Shown here piece by piece: positions 42,236 through 55,975 of a DNA stretch of 64,000 bases (the first letter of the stretch is position 1; each line of letters starts with the position of its first letter). The translations under genes and the position numbers were made by a program. This stretch comes from Tsuneonella mangrovi. Lineage in GTDB: Bacteria; Pseudomonadota; Alphaproteobacteria; Sphingomonadales; Sphingomonadaceae. The notes under the pieces were generated by a model. That model saw nothing but the letters and a program-made list of their open reading frames with translations, did no database searches and was not told where the DNA came from. The DNA is taken from NCBI RefSeq assembly GCF_002269345.1, contig NZ_CP022889.1:1426001-1490000 (forward strand), in the 5' to 3' direction.

Positions 42236-42760
42236 ATGATCCTCGGCGTGGTCCTCGCTGGCGGGCAGTCGACCCGCTTCGGCAGCGACAAGGCGCTCGC
42301 CGAAATCGACGGACGGACATTGCTTGACCTGGCGGTCGAGCGACTTTCGCGCTGGTGCGATCGCGTTGTCGTAGCGGGGCGCGAGGACGCCCCAGCACCC
42401 ACCGTACCCGACTGGCCGCGCACTGGCATGGGGCCGCTGGGCGGATTGGCCGCCGCGCTGCACCTCGCCGCAAGCGAAGGCTATGAGACGGTCTTGAGCG
42501 TCGGTGTCGACAGCCTCGACCTGCCCGACGACTTGCCTCGACTTCTTTCGCCCGCCCCTGCAGTGCTGAGCGCCCAGCCGGTGGTGGGACTGTGGCCCGC
42601 CAATGCGGCACCAACGCTCGACACGATCCTGACAGGAAGCGGCAGCCACGCAATGAGGGCGCTCGCCGATGCACTCGGCGCAAGAGCGATCGAGCTCGTC
42701 GGCGAACCTGCCAACATCAATACCCCGGCAGACCTGGCCGAAGCGACCAAGCGCACATAA
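42236..42760 (+). CDS. mobA: molybdenum cofactor guanylyltransferase
   Basis: 174 residues from the ATG at 42236. Nucleotidyltransferase signature LAGGQSTRFGSDKALAEIDG at residues 8-27, then GPLGGLAAALHLA and VGVDSLDLPDD (the metal-binding Asp). The C-terminal NINTPADLAEA is a MobA/MobA-like ending. It adds GMP (or a related nucleotide) to molybdopterin. The sequence is short for the family, and a MocA-type CMP transferase role is the alternative. A large terminator follows. Confidence 0.85.
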   Translation: MILGVVLAGGQSTRFGSDKALAEIDGRTLLDLAVERLSRWCDRVVVAGREDAPAPTVPDWPRTGMGPLGGLAAALHLAASEGYETVLSVGVDSLDLPDDLPRLLSPAPAVLSAQPVVGLWPANAAPTLDTILTGSGSHAMRALADALGARAIELVGEPANINTPADLAEATKRT

Positions 42761-42778
42761 CCGCTTGGTCGATATCGC

Positions 42779-42825
42779 AACAAAGACCCCGCCGGAAGCG
42801 CTCTGCTCCCGGCGGGGTCTTTGTT
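42779..42825. terminator. bidirectional terminator between mobA and rpoC
   Basis: A 17-base perfect inverted repeat, AACAAAGACCCCGCCGG (42779-42795) with its complement at 42809-42825, and a 13-base loop. A and T runs at both ends allow it to stop mobA on plus and rpoBC on minus. Confidence 0.9.
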
Positions 42826-42844
42826 GGTCAGGCCTGCGAAGAAC

Positions 42845-45800
42845 TCAGTCTTCGGCCTTGTCCTCGGTCTGCTCAAGGTAATCGCCCGCATCGGCGTCGG
42901 TGCCGTGGGTCTCGCCCTCGACCGCCGCTAAAGGCGCATCGCCCAAGTCGTCCATCGGATCGCGCTGCAGTTCCGCAGCGTGCTCTTCCTCGGCGGTGTT
43001 GGCGGCGATAATCGCTTCCTGCGCCTTCTTCCACTGCGCCCGCAGTGCGGCATCGCGACTGGAAGCGGTGACCCGCATGCGGTTCATGCCCGCACCCGTA
43101 CCGGCCGGGATCAAGCGGCCGACGATCACGTTCTCCTTGAGGCCGATCAGCGAATCGCGCTTGCCTTCGACCGCCGCCTGCGTGAGCACGCGGGTGGTCT
43201 CCTGGAACGACGCGGCCGAGATGAACGAACGCGTCTGCAGGCTCGCCTTGGTGATCCCGAGCAGGATCGGCGTGCCGGTGGCGGGCTGCTTGCCCTTGCC
43301 GAGCTTGGCGTTGATCTCGTTCATTTCCTCGAGGTCGACCTGTTCGCCCGGCAGCAGCGTGGTGTCGCCACCGTCGGTAATCTCGACCTTTTGCAGCATC
43401 TGGCGAACGATCACCTCGATGTGCTTGTCGTTGATCTTCACGCCCTGCAACCGGTAGACTTCCTGGATCTCGTTCACGAGATACTCGGCCAGTGCCTCGA
43501 CGCCCATGACCTCGAGGATGTCGTGGGGGTTCGGCGAGCCCGAGATGAGCGTGTCGCCCTTCTTCACGAAGTCGCCTTCCTGCACGTCGATCACCTTGGT
43601 CTTGGGGATCAGGTACTCGACGCTTTCACCTTCCTCGGGCACGATCGCGATCTTGCGCTTGGCCTTGTACTCGCGGACGAATTCGACCTTGCCGCTGATC
43701 TTGGCGATGACCGCATTGTCCTTCGGCATACGCGCTTCGAACAGCTCGGCCACCCGCGGAAGACCGCCGGTGATGTCGCGCGTCTTGGCCGCCTCGCGCG
43801 AAGCACGCGCAAGGATGTCACCGGCTTCGACGTGCTGGCCATCCTCGACCGACAGCGTGGTGCCCGGAGCCAGCATGTAACGCTGGGCTTCGGTTTCGCC
43901 ATCGTCGGTCTGACCTTCGCCGAGCAAGGTCAGGCGCGGACGCAGGTCGTCCTTCTTCTTGCGGCCCGAGGTACGCAGCTCGGTCACGACGCGCTGGGCG
44001 ATACCGGTGGTTTCGTCCACCCGCTCTTCCATCGTCTGTGTGTCGATTAGGTCCTGGTACTTCACGATGCCGCTGGTTTCGGTGATGATCGGCAGGGTGA
44101 ACGGGTCCCACTCGGCCAGGCGATCGCCTTCCTTCACCTTGGCCCCATCCTTGAACATCAGGACGGTACCGTAAGGCACCTTGTGGATTTCGCGCTCGCG
44201 CCCTTCGGCGTCGATCACCGCCAGCTCGCCGTTGCGCGCCATCGACAGGATCTTGCCGCGCTTGTCGACGATCGTCGGCATGTCGCGGTATTCGACCTTG
44301 CCGTCGGAGATCGATTCGAGGTGGCTCGTTTCGTTGAGCTGCGCCGCGCCGCCGATGTGGAAGGTCCGCATCGTCAGCTGGGTGCCCGGCTCACCGATCG
44401 ACTGCGCGGCGATCACGCCGACAGCCTCGCCGATGTTGACCGGCGTACCGCGTGCGAGGTCGCGACCATAGCAAGTCGCGCACACGCCCTGTTCGGCCTC
44501 GCAGATCAGCGGCGAACGGATCTTCGCAACCTGCACTTCGGCTTCCTCGATCGCCTTGACCATCGGCTCGTCGAGCAGCGTGCCTGCCTTGACGATGACT
44601 TCGCCGGTCTTGGCGTTGACGAGATCCTCGGCCACGGTGCGGCCAAGGATACGTTCGCCGAGCGATGCGATGACCGAACCGCCCTGCACGATCGCGCGCA
44701 TTTCCAGCGCGTTGCTGGTCTTGCAGTCGTCCTCGACGATCACGCAGTCCTGCGACACATCGACCAGGCGGCGGGTCAGGTAACCCGAGTTTGCAGTCTT
44801 GAGCGCGGTGTCCGCGAGGCCCTTGCGGGCGCCGTGGGTCGAGTTGAAGTACTCAAGGACGGTCAGACCTTCCTTGAAGTTCGAGATGATCGGCTGCTCG
44901 ATGATCTCACCCGACGGCTTGGCCATCAGGCCGCGCATCCCGGCGAGCTGCTTCATCTGCGCCGGCGAACCGCGCGCACCGGAGTGGCTCATCATGTAGA
45001 TCGAGTTGATCTCCGCCTCGCGGCCGTCGTTGTCCTTCGGCCGGGCACGGATCTCGTCCATCATCGCGTCGGCCACCTGGTCGCCGCAACGGCTCCAGGC
45101 GTCGATCACCTTGTTGTACTTTTCCTGCTGGGTGATCAGGCCGTCCTGGTACTGCTGCTCGTAATCGGTGACGAGCGCCTTGGTCTGTTCGACCAGCTCG
45201 ACTTTCGAGTCCGGGATGATCATGTCGTCCTTGCCGAACGAGATGCCCGCGCGGAACGCGTGGCGGAAGCCAAGGCTCATGATCGCGTCGGCGAACAGCA
45301 CCGTGTCCTTCTGGCCGGTGTGGCGATAGACCTCGTCGATCACGTCGCCGATGTCCTTCTTGGTCAGCAGGCGGTTGATGACCTCGTAGGGCACCTTGTG
45401 GCTCTTCGGCAGGCATTCGCCGATGAGCATACGGCCCGGGGTAGTCTCGACCCGCTTCATGTACTCCTTGCCATCCTCGTCCGTCTGCGGAACGCGAGTG
45501 ATGATCTTGGAGTGAAGCGTCACGCTCTTGGTGTGGAGCGCCTGGTGCACTTCGGCCATGTCGGCAAAGCGCGGTAGCTTCTCGATCTTCTCGCCGCCCT
45601 TTTCCTCGATGAACTCGGGGGTCTTCTCCTGCCGTTCCATCGACAGGTAGTAGAGACCCAGCACCATGTCCTGCGAAGGCACGATGATCGGCTTGCCGTT
45701 GGCGGGGCTGAGGATGTTGTTGGTGCTCATCATCAGCACGCGCGCTTCGAGCTGGGCTTCCAGCGACAGCGGCACGTGGACCGCCATCTGGTCACCGTCG

Positions 45801-47185
45801 AAGTCGGCGTTGAACGCCGAGCACACCAGCGGGTGTAGCTGGATCGCCTTGCCTTCGATCAGCACCGGCTCGAACGCCTGGATGCCCAAGCGGTGGAGCG
45901 TCGGCGCGCGGTTCAGCAGCACCGGGTGCTCGCGGATTACTTCATCCAGGATGTCCCAGACTTCCTTGCGCTCCTTCTCGACCCACTTCTTGGCCTGCTT
46001 GAGGGTCATCGACAGACCCTTGGCGTCGAGGCGCGCGTAGATGAACGGCTTGAACAGCTCGAGCGCCATCTTCTTCGGCAACCCGCACTGGTGCAGCTTG
46101 AGCTCCGGCCCGGTCACGATGACCGAACGGCCCGAGTAGTCGACGCGCTTGCCAAGCAGGTTCTGGCGGAAGCGACCCTGCTTGCCCTTGAGCATGTCGC
46201 TGAGCGACTTCAGCGGACGCTTGTTGGCACCGGTGATCACGCGGCCGCGGCGGCCGTTGTCGAACAGCGCATCGACCGCTTCCTGCAGCATGCGCTTTTC
46301 GTTGCGGACGATGATGTCCGGCGCGCGCAGCTCGATCAGGCGCTTCAGGCGATTGTTGCGGTTGATCACGCGGCGGTAGAGATCGTTTAGATCCGAGGTC
46401 GCGAACCGGCCGCCGTCGAGCGGGACCAGCGGGCGCAGTTCCGGCGGGATGACCGGGATCACCTCGAGGATCATCCATTCGGGGCGGTTGCCCGAATCGA
46501 TGAAGCTTTCGACGACCTTGAGACGCTTGATGATCTTGGCAGGCTTGAGCTTGGACTTGGTGGTCGCCAGCTCTTCCATCAGGTCATCGCGTTCCTGCTC
46601 GAGGTCGAGGTCCATCAGCATGACCTTGACCGCTTCGGCACCGATCCCGGCGCTGAAGCTGTCCTCGCCGTATTCGTCCTGCGCTTCGAGCAGTTCGTCT
46701 TCGGTGAGCAGCTGGAACTTCTCGAGCGGGGTCAGGCCCGGCTCGGTGACGATGTAGCTCTCGAAGTAGAGCACGCGCTCGAGCTGCTTGAGCTGCATGT
46801 CGAGCAGCAGGCCGATGCGGCTCGGCAGCGACTTCAGGAACCAGATGTGCGCGACCGGCGCGGCGAGCTCGATGTGGCCCATGCGCTCACGCCGGACCTT
46901 GGTCACGGTCACCTCGACGCCGCACTTCTCGCAGACGACGCCCTTGTACTTCATGCGCTTGTACTTGCCGCACAGGCACTCGTAGTCCTTCACCGGACCG
47001 AAGATGCGCGCGCAGAACAGACCGTCACGTTCGGGCTTGAACGTGCGGTAGTTGATCGTCTCGGGCTTCTTGATCTCGCCGAACGACCAGCTGCGGATGC
47101 GCTCGGGCGAGGCGATGCCGATCTGGATCTGGTCGAACGTCTCGGGCTTGGCGAGCTGGTTGGTGAATTTGGTCAGTTCGTTCAT
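42845..47185 (-). CDS. rpoC: RNA polymerase beta' subunit
   Basis: 1446 residues; ATG at 47185 after CAGAGGGACC. N-terminal zinc ribbon (CLCGKYKRM and VCEKCGVE), active-site [12 protein letters not shown], bridge-helix and trigger-loop region ([20 protein letters not shown], then [18 protein letters not shown]), and the second zinc site ([15 protein letters not shown]). The acidic C-terminal tail ends [12 protein letters not shown]. Cotranscribed with rpoB, with a tRNA-like structured element in the 129-base gap. Confidence 0.99.
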   Translation of the reverse strand: MNELTKFTNQLAKPETFDQIQIGIASPERIRSWSFGEIKKPETINYRTFKPERDGLFCARIFGPVKDYECLCGKYKRMKYKGVVCEKCGVEVTVTKVRRERMGHIELAAPVAHIWFLKSLPSRIGLLLDMQLKQLERVLYFESYIVTEPGLTPLEKFQLLTEDELLEAQDEYGEDSFSAGIGAEAVKVMLMDLDLEQERDDLMEELATTKSKLKPAKIIKRLKVVESFIDSGNRPEWMILEVIPVIPPELRPLVPLDGGRFATSDLNDLYRRVINRNNRLKRLIELRAPDIIVRNEKRMLQEAVDALFDNGRRGRVITGANKRPLKSLSDMLKGKQGRFRQNLLGKRVDYSGRSVIVTGPELKLHQCGLPKKMALELFKPFIYARLDAKGLSMTLKQAKKWVEKERKEVWDILDEVIREHPVLLNRAPTLHRLGIQAFEPVLIEGKAIQLHPLVCSAFNADFDGDQMAVHVPLSLEAQLEARVLMMSTNNILSPANGKPIIVPSQDMVLGLYYLSMERQEKTPEFIEEKGGEKIEKLPRFADMAEVHQALHTKSVTLHSKIITRVPQTDEDGKEYMKRVETTPGRMLIGECLPKSHKVPYEVINRLLTKKDIGDVIDEVYRHTGQKDTVLFADAIMSLGFRHAFRAGISFGKDDMIIPDSKVELVEQTKALVTDYEQQYQDGLITQQEKYNKVIDAWSRCGDQVADAMMDEIRARPKDNDGREAEINSIYMMSHSGARGSPAQMKQLAGMRGLMAKPSGEIIEQPIISNFKEGLTVLEYFNSTHGARKGLADTALKTANSGYLTRRLVDVSQDCVIVEDDCKTSNALEMRAIVQGGSVIASLGERILGRTVAEDLVNAKTGEVIVKAGTLLDEPMVKAIEEAEVQVAKIRSPLICEAEQGVCATCYGRDLARGTPVNIGEAVGVIAAQSIGEPGTQLTMRTFHIGGAAQLNETSHLESISDGKVEYRDMPTIVDKRGKILSMARNGELAVIDAEGREREIHKVPYGTVLMFKDGAKVKEGDRLAEWDPFTLPIITETSGIVKYQDLIDTQTMEERVDETTGIAQRVVTELRTSGRKKKDDLRPRLTLLGEGQTDDGETEAQRYMLAPGTTLSVEDGQHVEAGDILARASREAAKTRDITGGLPRVAELFEARMPKDNAVIAKISGKVEFVREYKAKRKIAIVPEEGESVEYLIPKTKVIDVQEGDFVKKGDTLISGSPNPHDILEVMGVEALAEYLVNEIQEVYRLQGVKINDKHIEVIVRQMLQKVEITDGGDTTLLPGEQVDLEEMNEINAKLGKGKQPATGTPILLGITKASLQTRSFISAASFQETTRVLTQAAVEGKRDSLIGLKENVIVGRLIPAGTGAGMNRMRVTASSRDAALRAQWKKAQEAIIAANTAEEEHAAELQRDPMDDLGDAPLAAVEGETHGTDADAGDYLEQTEDKAED

Positions 47186-47219
47186 TTTTCGGTCCCTCTG
47201 GGGGTGAAATTCGTACTTC

Positions 47220-47313
47220 GATCAGTTGCCGGTGGCTGGGAGTTGAACCCGCACCCCGTTTCCGGGGACCACTGGAGTGGTGCGTCTACCGTTCCGCCAC
47301 ACCGGCTCTGATC
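47220..47313 (-). ncRNA. tRNA-like cloverleaf between rpoB and rpoC
   Basis: On the coding strand of rpoBC, 47306-47227 folds as a class II tRNA: acceptor GCCGGTG/CACCGGC; a D arm with the leucine-type GTGGCGGAAC-GGTAGACGC; an anticodon stem ACCAC/GTGGT enclosing only four bases (TCCA) instead of seven; a long variable arm CCCCG-GAAA-CGGGG; and a T arm with TTCAACT and one bulged A. No CCA is encoded, unlike the tRNA-Lys of this window. An outer stem GATCAG/CTGATC (47313-47308 with 47225-47220) extends the acceptor. It begins two bases after the rpoB stop. Probably not a decoding tRNA; possibly an RNA processing or regulatory element. Confidence 0.6.
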
Positions 47314-47314
47314 A

Positions 47315-51511
<4,197 letters not shown>

Positions 51512-51748
51512 AGGGGAATATTCGCCTTCGATTTGTGCCGCCTCCCCGAAAGGTGCGGCCGGATTGTCACTTCGCCTGCACGAGGAAGCAGCCAACCGGG
51601 ACGCACGAAACCCGCAGCAAACGGCGCACTCCATCCCGGAGCGCTGCTGCAGGTCGTCGAAACGTCGCGATTATGGCTGTCGCCGCTTCCATCCTTGCCG
51701 GGCCTTCGCGCACAGGCCCCGCTTGCTCGAAGCGGTCGGTGTGAGCGC
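51512..51748 (-). other. rpoB leader region
   Basis: About 237 bases between the predicted promoter and the rpoB start. It has small in-frame reading stretches but no gene I can support and no strong ribosome site at the rpoB ATG. A long leader would allow post-transcriptional control. Confidence 0.35.
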
Positions 51749-51777
51749 CATGTAGGAATCGTCCGCGCGCGAGTCAA
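51749..51777 (-). promoter_or_regulatory. rpoBC promoter
   Basis: TTGACT at 51777-51772, a 17-base spacer, TACATG at 51754-51749. The predicted transcript starts near 51742, giving a leader of about 230 bases before the rpoB ATG at 51511. It shows that rpoBC can be transcribed independently of rplJL. Confidence 0.6.
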
Positions 51778-51904
51778 GCGCTGCGTCCGGTTCGAATCGG
51801 GTGCAATCCGAGACAGCCGCATCCCACTCTCGCCGCGCGAGCGCCCGGCTCGATCAGAATTTCCGTTTTTCGATCAGCATCATATCGTTTTTCAATATTA
51901 TTGA

Positions 51905-51946
51905 TTGACAATATGGCCGACTCGGATTATTGAATATCGATATCAA
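51905..51946 (+). promoter_or_regulatory. promoter with overlapping palindrome for the DUF2975/HTH module
   Basis: TTGACA at 51905-51910, a 17-base spacer, TATTGA at 51928-51933. The palindrome ATATCGATAT (51934-51943), flanked by TTGA and TCAA, directly follows the -10 box. The stretch is AT-rich against its surroundings. An HTH protein encoded at the end of the module could bind here. Confidence 0.45.
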
Positions 51947-51966
51947 GCTTATTGGAGAACGGAAAA

Positions 51967-52095
51967 ATGACCCTCAAGACCAACCTTTTCGCAGCGGTGA
52001 TCGCCATCGCGATGACCGCCCTGACCTTCCAGCAGCTGATCACGATCCCGGCCAGCGTGTCTGCCCCGGTGGTCACTCACCAGCTGCTCGCCTGA
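51967..52095 (+). CDS. hypothetical 42-residue membrane or exported peptide
   Basis: ATG at 51967 with GGAG about ten bases upstream; 42 codons ending at TGA 52093. The sequence starts MTLKTNLFAAVIAIAMTALT and ends VSAPVVTHQLLA: a Lys residue then one hydrophobic helix, so a single-span membrane peptide or a signal-peptide-like product. It is directly after a good promoter and 23 bases before the DUF2975 gene. No family recognised. Confidence 0.5.
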   Translation: MTLKTNLFAAVIAIAMTALTFQQLITIPASVSAPVVTHQLLA

Positions 52096-52118
52096 GCCAC
52101 CCAGAAGGAGTGCATTCG

Positions 52119-52646
52119 ATGAGCACCATTACCTCCGACCCGCTGCTCGCCGTGGCCAAGGGAATCCTCTATTTCATCCTTGGCGCGATCGGCATTGCCG
52201 GCGCCGGGGTCGCGATAGCCATCCCCGCCCTCGCGATCTTCAACGGCAAGGCTATTGCCCAGCTGACGCAGGCAGGCGCCCCCGGCTACACCGTCTGGCT
52301 TATCATGGCGCTACTCGCGATCGTCGTCGGCGTGCTCTATCTCGCATGGCGGTTCTTCGTGCACATGCTTCGCATCGTAAGGAGCGTCGAGGAAGGCGAT
52401 CCGTTCGTCCCCGCCAATGCGGACCGGCTGACGTCGATGGCGTGGATCATGCTCGCCATCAATGTGGTCTCGATCCCGGTGGCGGCGCTCGGAGCCTATA
52501 TCGCCAAGCTGGCCCATGACGCGTCGGTCAACATCGACGTCGGTGTCGGCGGCGGAGGTATCGTGCTGATCCTGACCCTGTTCGTGCTCGCCCGGGTGTT
52601 CCGCAAGGGCACCGAAATGCGCGCCGACCTGGAAGGAACGGTGTGA
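52119..52646 (+). CDS. DUF2975 membrane protein
   Basis: 175 residues from the ATG at 52119, with AAGGAG about ten bases upstream. Four membrane helices (about 12-40, 56-80, 105-128, 145-165). VRSVEEGDPFVPANADRLTSMAW is the family-typical loop. DUF2975 proteins (YoaS-like) are usually paired with a small Xre-type HTH protein, as here: its stop overlaps the next gene's start. The role is unknown; probably a membrane-linked regulatory pair. Confidence 0.85.
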   Translation: MSTITSDPLLAVAKGILYFILGAIGIAGAGVAIAIPALAIFNGKAIAQLTQAGAPGYTVWLIMALLAIVVGVLYLAWRFFVHMLRIVRSVEEGDPFVPANADRLTSMAWIMLAINVVSIPVAALGAYIAKLAHDASVNIDVGVGGGGIVLILTLFVLARVFRKGTEMRADLEGTV

Positions 52647-52873
52647 TGGGCAACGAAACCGAAGGAAACAGGATCATGGTCAAACTCGACGACCTGCTGC
52701 ACGAACGCCGCATGACCCTCACCGAACTGGCCGAGCGGGTGGGCCTCACCCTAGCCAACCTCTCGATCCTCAAGACCGGCAAGGCCAAGGCGATCCGCTT
52801 CTCTACCCTCGAGGCGATCTGCCGCGAACTGGAGTGCCAGCCGGGCGACCTGCTGGGGTACAACCCCGACTGA
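52646..52873 (+). CDS. Xre/YozG-type HTH regulator
   Basis: 75 residues from the ATG at 52646, which overlaps the DUF2975 stop (TGATG). An internal ATG at 52676 has GGAAACAGG upstream and would give the usual 65-residue form. HTH: MTLTELAERVGLTLANLSIL, then KTGKAKAIRFSTLEAICREL and ECQPGDLLGY, the standard YozG-type ending. Likely regulates its own operon through the palindrome at 51934. Confidence 0.88.
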   Translation: MGNETEGNRIMVKLDDLLHERRMTLTELAERVGLTLANLSILKTGKAKAIRFSTLEAICRELECQPGDLLGYNPD

Positions 52874-52881
52874 GGCTCTTC

Positions 52882-52909
52882 TTGACTTGCAGGCCAGAAT
52901 CGCTAGAGG
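52882..52909 (+). promoter_or_regulatory. rplJL promoter
   Basis: TTGACT at 52882-52887, a 16-base spacer, TAGAGG at 52904-52909. This leaves a leader of about 250 bases before rplJ, consistent with the long L10-regulated leaders known for this operon. The layout equals the tRNA-Lys promoter. Confidence 0.5.
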
Positions 52910-52931
52910 CCCGCCACTGACCGGCGGGCCT
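52907..52931 (+). terminator. hairpin after the HTH gene (terminator-like)
   Basis: AGGCCCGCC pairs with GGCGGGCCT around a seven-base loop, 34 bases after the HTH stop. No T run follows, so termination would be weak. Its 5' arm overlaps the predicted rplJ -10 box, so it would form only in read-through transcripts. Confidence 0.35.
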
Positions 52932-53166
52932 CGTGCCATTCGGTCGTCCGTCCGAGACAGTTGCTGGCCGGGATCTGCCCGACCTTAATTTGCAGCCTAG
53001 GCGGGGAACAGAGATTTACCGGGCGGTGCCGCAAGGCTCGCCCTTCGCGCTATCGGCGCACCTCCTTCCCTTGTCGATGGACTCGCCCGCTCGCGGATTT
53101 CCGTGGCGGACACGCATGAGCCGGTCGCGCGGCATTAGTCACGCGACCATAGTGAAGGAGTAAGGC

Positions 53167-53682
53167 ATGGATCGTTCGCAAAAAGCCGACGCGGTCGCAT
53201 CGCTGAACGAAGTCTTCAACGAGGTCGGCGTGGTGGTTGTCACCCGCAACCTCGGCATGACGGTGGGCCAGTCCACCGACCTGCGTGAGAAGATTCGTGA
53301 CGCCGGTGCGTCGTACAAGGTCGCGAAGAACCGTCTCGCCAAGCTCGCCCTCAAGGGCACTCCCTACGAAGGGCTGGAAGAGTACCTCTCCGGCCCGACG
53401 GCGCTCGCCTGGTCGACCGACCCGGTGGCGGCAGCCAAGGCTGCGGTGGAGTACGCCAAGACCAACGACAAGCTTGAAATCGTCGGTGGTTCCATGGGTG
53501 GGCAGTTGCTCGACGAAGCCGGGGTCAAGGCGCTCGCCTCGATGCCCTCGCTCGACGAGCTGCGCGGCAAGCTGGTCGGTCTCATCAACGCCCCGGCGAC
53601 CAAGATCGCCCAGGTCGTCAATGCACCGGCCGCCAAGCTCGCCCGCGTCTTCGGTGCCTATGGCGCCAAGGAAGCGGCGTAA
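53167..53682 (+). CDS. rplJ: 50S ribosomal protein L10
   Basis: 171 residues; ATG at 53167 after [53 protein letters not shown] and [15 protein letters not shown] are L10 hallmarks; the C-terminal helix binds L7/L12 dimers. In known bacteria the L10-L12 complex represses its own leader. It has no rpoBC downstream here. Confidence 0.98.
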   Translation: MDRSQKADAVASLNEVFNEVGVVVVTRNLGMTVGQSTDLREKIRDAGASYKVAKNRLAKLALKGTPYEGLEEYLSGPTALAWSTDPVAAAKAAVEYAKTNDKLEIVGGSMGGQLLDEAGVKALASMPSLDELRGKLVGLINAPATKIAQVVNAPAAKLARVFGAYGAKEAA

Positions 53683-53751
53683 GCGGTTTTCGTACTTTCG
53701 AACCAGACATCTGGGGCCACAAGGCCCCGCCACAATTTGGAGTAACCAATC

Positions 53752-54129
53752 ATGGCCGATATCGCCAAGCTTGTTGAAGAACTGTCGAAGCTGACCGTCC
53801 TGGAAGCCGCTGAGCTTGCCAAGGCGCTCGAAGAAGAGTGGGGCGTTTCCGCTGCCGCTGCTGTTGCCGTTGCCGGCCCTGCCGGTGGTGGCGATGCTGC
53901 TGCCCCGGTCGAAGAGAAGGACGAATTCGACGTCATTCTCACCGGCGACGGTGGCAAGAAGATCCAGGTGATCAAGGAAGTCCGCGCCATCACCGGCCTG
54001 GGCCTGACCGAAGCCAAGGGTCTCGTCGAAGGCGCGCCGAAGCCGATCAAGGAAGGCGTGAACAAGGCGGAAGCCGAAGAGATCAAGGGCAAGATCGAAG
54101 CTGCCGGCGGTACCGTCGAGCTGAAGTAA
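53752..54129 (+). CDS. rplL: 50S ribosomal protein L7/L12
   Basis: 125 residues; ATG at 53752 after TTTGGAG. N-terminal dimerisation domain ([20 protein letters not shown]), Ala/Gly-rich hinge ([19 protein letters not shown]), and C-terminal domain with [20 protein letters not shown] and [16 protein letters not shown]. It forms the stalk that recruits translation factors. A terminator follows instead of rpoB. Confidence 0.98.
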   Translation: MADIAKLVEELSKLTVLEAAELAKALEEEWGVSAAAAVAVAGPAGGGDAAAPVEEKDEFDVILTGDGGKKIQVIKEVRAITGLGLTEAKGLVEGAPKPIKEGVNKAEAEEIKGKIEAAGGTVELK

Positions 54130-54155
54130 TCGATCTTCTCGATTTCGAGATCGCG

Positions 54156-54185
54156 AAGGGCGGTGCCGCAAGGTGCCGCCCTTTT
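54156..54185 (+). terminator. rho-independent terminator after rplL
   Basis: AAGGGCGGTGCC and GGTGCCGCCCTT pair over 12 positions (two G-U) around a GCAA loop, followed by TTTT. It closes the rplJL unit, so rpoBC cannot be read from it. Confidence 0.9.
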
Positions 54186-54202
54186 CCTATCCGCCGCGGT
54201 GT

Positions 54203-55966
54203 TCAGGAGTCCCGGTTCGCCAGTCGCTGCTGCTGGCGGATCACCATCTCGCGCGCTGCACGGTAATCCCCTGCCTCAAGCTGCGCGTCGAGCCGTTCGG
54301 CATCGGTCTGGCGGTATTGATGCTCGGCTTCGTCGATGTTCTGCTGGCTGTCGCCGAGCGCATCGAGCGCGGCGCGGGCCATTGCGACTGCCGATTCCAT
54401 CAATTCGCGCACGGCATAGTCGTGTGGCGCATCGCGCAAGTCGATCAACGTGCGCCGGTCGTACGCGCGCACGAACACCCGTGCTTGCGGGAACGCCTCG
54501 TGCACCGCTTCGAGCACACCCGCATCGAGTTGCTTTCCGTCGAGGCAGAAGCAGATGATCGTCGCTTCGCCGGCCCCGGCCTGTCGCAACAGGTCGATCC
54601 GTGTTCCGTCGCCGAAATAGACCTTTGAACCGAACTCGCCCGCAACGTCGATCATCTCGGTATCGGTGTCGATCAGCGTGACCGGGATGTCGCTGGCGAT
54701 CAGCATCTGCGCCACGGTCTGTCCGAACCGGCCATAGCCGATCACCAGTGCGGTCGCGCCATCGGCGCGTGGCCCTTCACGCTCTTCCGTGCTGGCGGAC
54801 GTACGACGCAGCGGCGCAGTGATCATCATGAGGAACGGCGTGGTCGCCATCGACAAGGTGACGACTGCGCCGAACAGGCTGGCCGCCTGCGGCTCGATCA
54901 GCAAGCCGTTTTGCGCCTGCGCGAACAGCACGAACCCGAATTCACCCCCCTGGCTCAGCAGCAGGCCAAGTGCGAGCGCGCTTCGCCACGGCATCTTCAT
55001 GGCGAGACCGAGCCCGCCGATCACGATTGCCTTGGTCGCGATCAGCGCCAGCGCCATGCCGATCACGAACAGCGGCCGCTCTGCAATCGCCGAAAGATCG
55101 AGCATCATCCCGACCGAGAGGAAAAACAGCCCCAGCAGGATCGAGCGGAACGGCTCGATGTCGCTCTCCAACTCGTGGCGATAGGGCGTATCGGCCAGCA
55201 TCACCCCGGCGATGAACGCCCCGAGCGCGGTCGACAGACCGAGTACTTCCATCAGCGCAGCGGATGCAATCACCGTGAACAACGCCGCGACTATGAACAT
55301 CTCGCGTTCGCCGATCGAACCGATCAGGCGGAACAGCGGACGGATCAGAAAGCGGCCCGCTGCGATCAGTCCGGCAATCGCCGCGATCGTCATCAGCGCC
55401 AGCTGCCAGCCGGGAGGTCCTTCTTGCGAAGCCGGATTGCGGCTTAGCGCTGCGATCACCGTGATCAGCGGGATGATCGACAGGTCCTGGAACAGGAGGA
55501 CCGAAAACGCGCGCTCGCCGAAGGGGGTCCTAAGACGCCCCGCCGATTGCAGCATCGGCAGGACCTGCGCGGTCGAACTGAGCGCCAGCGGCAGGCCCAG
55601 CGCCAGCGCTGCAGCCCATGTAAACGGAGTCGCCAGCCCGATGACAACGGTCAGTGCCAAACCGCACAGGACAACTTGCGCCAAGCCCAGTCCGAAAATT
55701 TCCCGCCTCAGCCGCATAAGCCGCGCAGGTGCCAACTCGAGCCCGACGACGAACAGCAGCAGCGTGATGCCGAAATCGGCAAACTGGATCTTGGTCTCGG
55801 CCCCACCGGCGAGCGCCAGCACTTGCGGGCCGACGACCGCCCCGGCCACGAGGTATCCCAGTGTCGCGCCAAGCCCGAGGCGGCGGAACAGCAGCACGAA
55901 GCCGAGCGCAAAGCCCAGCAGGACTAAGCCCTCGTACAGGTAGCCTGCCCCTCCCCCCTCGTGCAT
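54203..55966 (-). CDS. monovalent cation:proton antiporter, CPA2 family (KefB/KefC-like)
   Basis: 587 residues. Twelve or so membrane helices up to about residue 390, with GLELAPARLMRLRREIFGLG and LLFQDLSIIPLI containing the conserved QD pair. Then an RCK/TrkA-N domain (ALVIGYGRFGQTVAQMLIAS), the Asp of a dinucleotide site in LIDTD, and a charged C-terminal tail. It exchanges K+ or Na+ for H+. The start is nine bases after the stop of the cytochrome c gene and has no good ribosome site, suggesting coupled translation. Confidence 0.9.
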   Translation of the reverse strand: MHEGGGAGYLYEGLVLLGFALGFVLLFRRLGLGATLGYLVAGAVVGPQVLALAGGAETKIQFADFGITLLLFVVGLELAPARLMRLRREIFGLGLAQVVLCGLALTVVIGLATPFTWAAALALGLPLALSSTAQVLPMLQSAGRLRTPFGERAFSVLLFQDLSIIPLITVIAALSRNPASQEGPPGWQLALMTIAAIAGLIAAGRFLIRPLFRLIGSIGEREMFIVAALFTVIASAALMEVLGLSTALGAFIAGVMLADTPYRHELESDIEPFRSILLGLFFLSVGMMLDLSAIAERPLFVIGMALALIATKAIVIGGLGLAMKMPWRSALALGLLLSQGGEFGFVLFAQAQNGLLIEPQAASLFGAVVTLSMATTPFLMMITAPLRRTSASTEEREGPRADGATALVIGYGRFGQTVAQMLIASDIPVTLIDTDTEMIDVAGEFGSKVYFGDGTRIDLLRQAGAGEATIICFCLDGKQLDAGVLEAVHEAFPQARVFVRAYDRRTLIDLRDAPHDYAVRELMESAVAMARAALDALGDSQQNIDEAEHQYRQTDAERLDAQLEAGDYRAAREMVIRQQQRLANRDS

Positions 55967-55975
55967 CGGCTCAGG

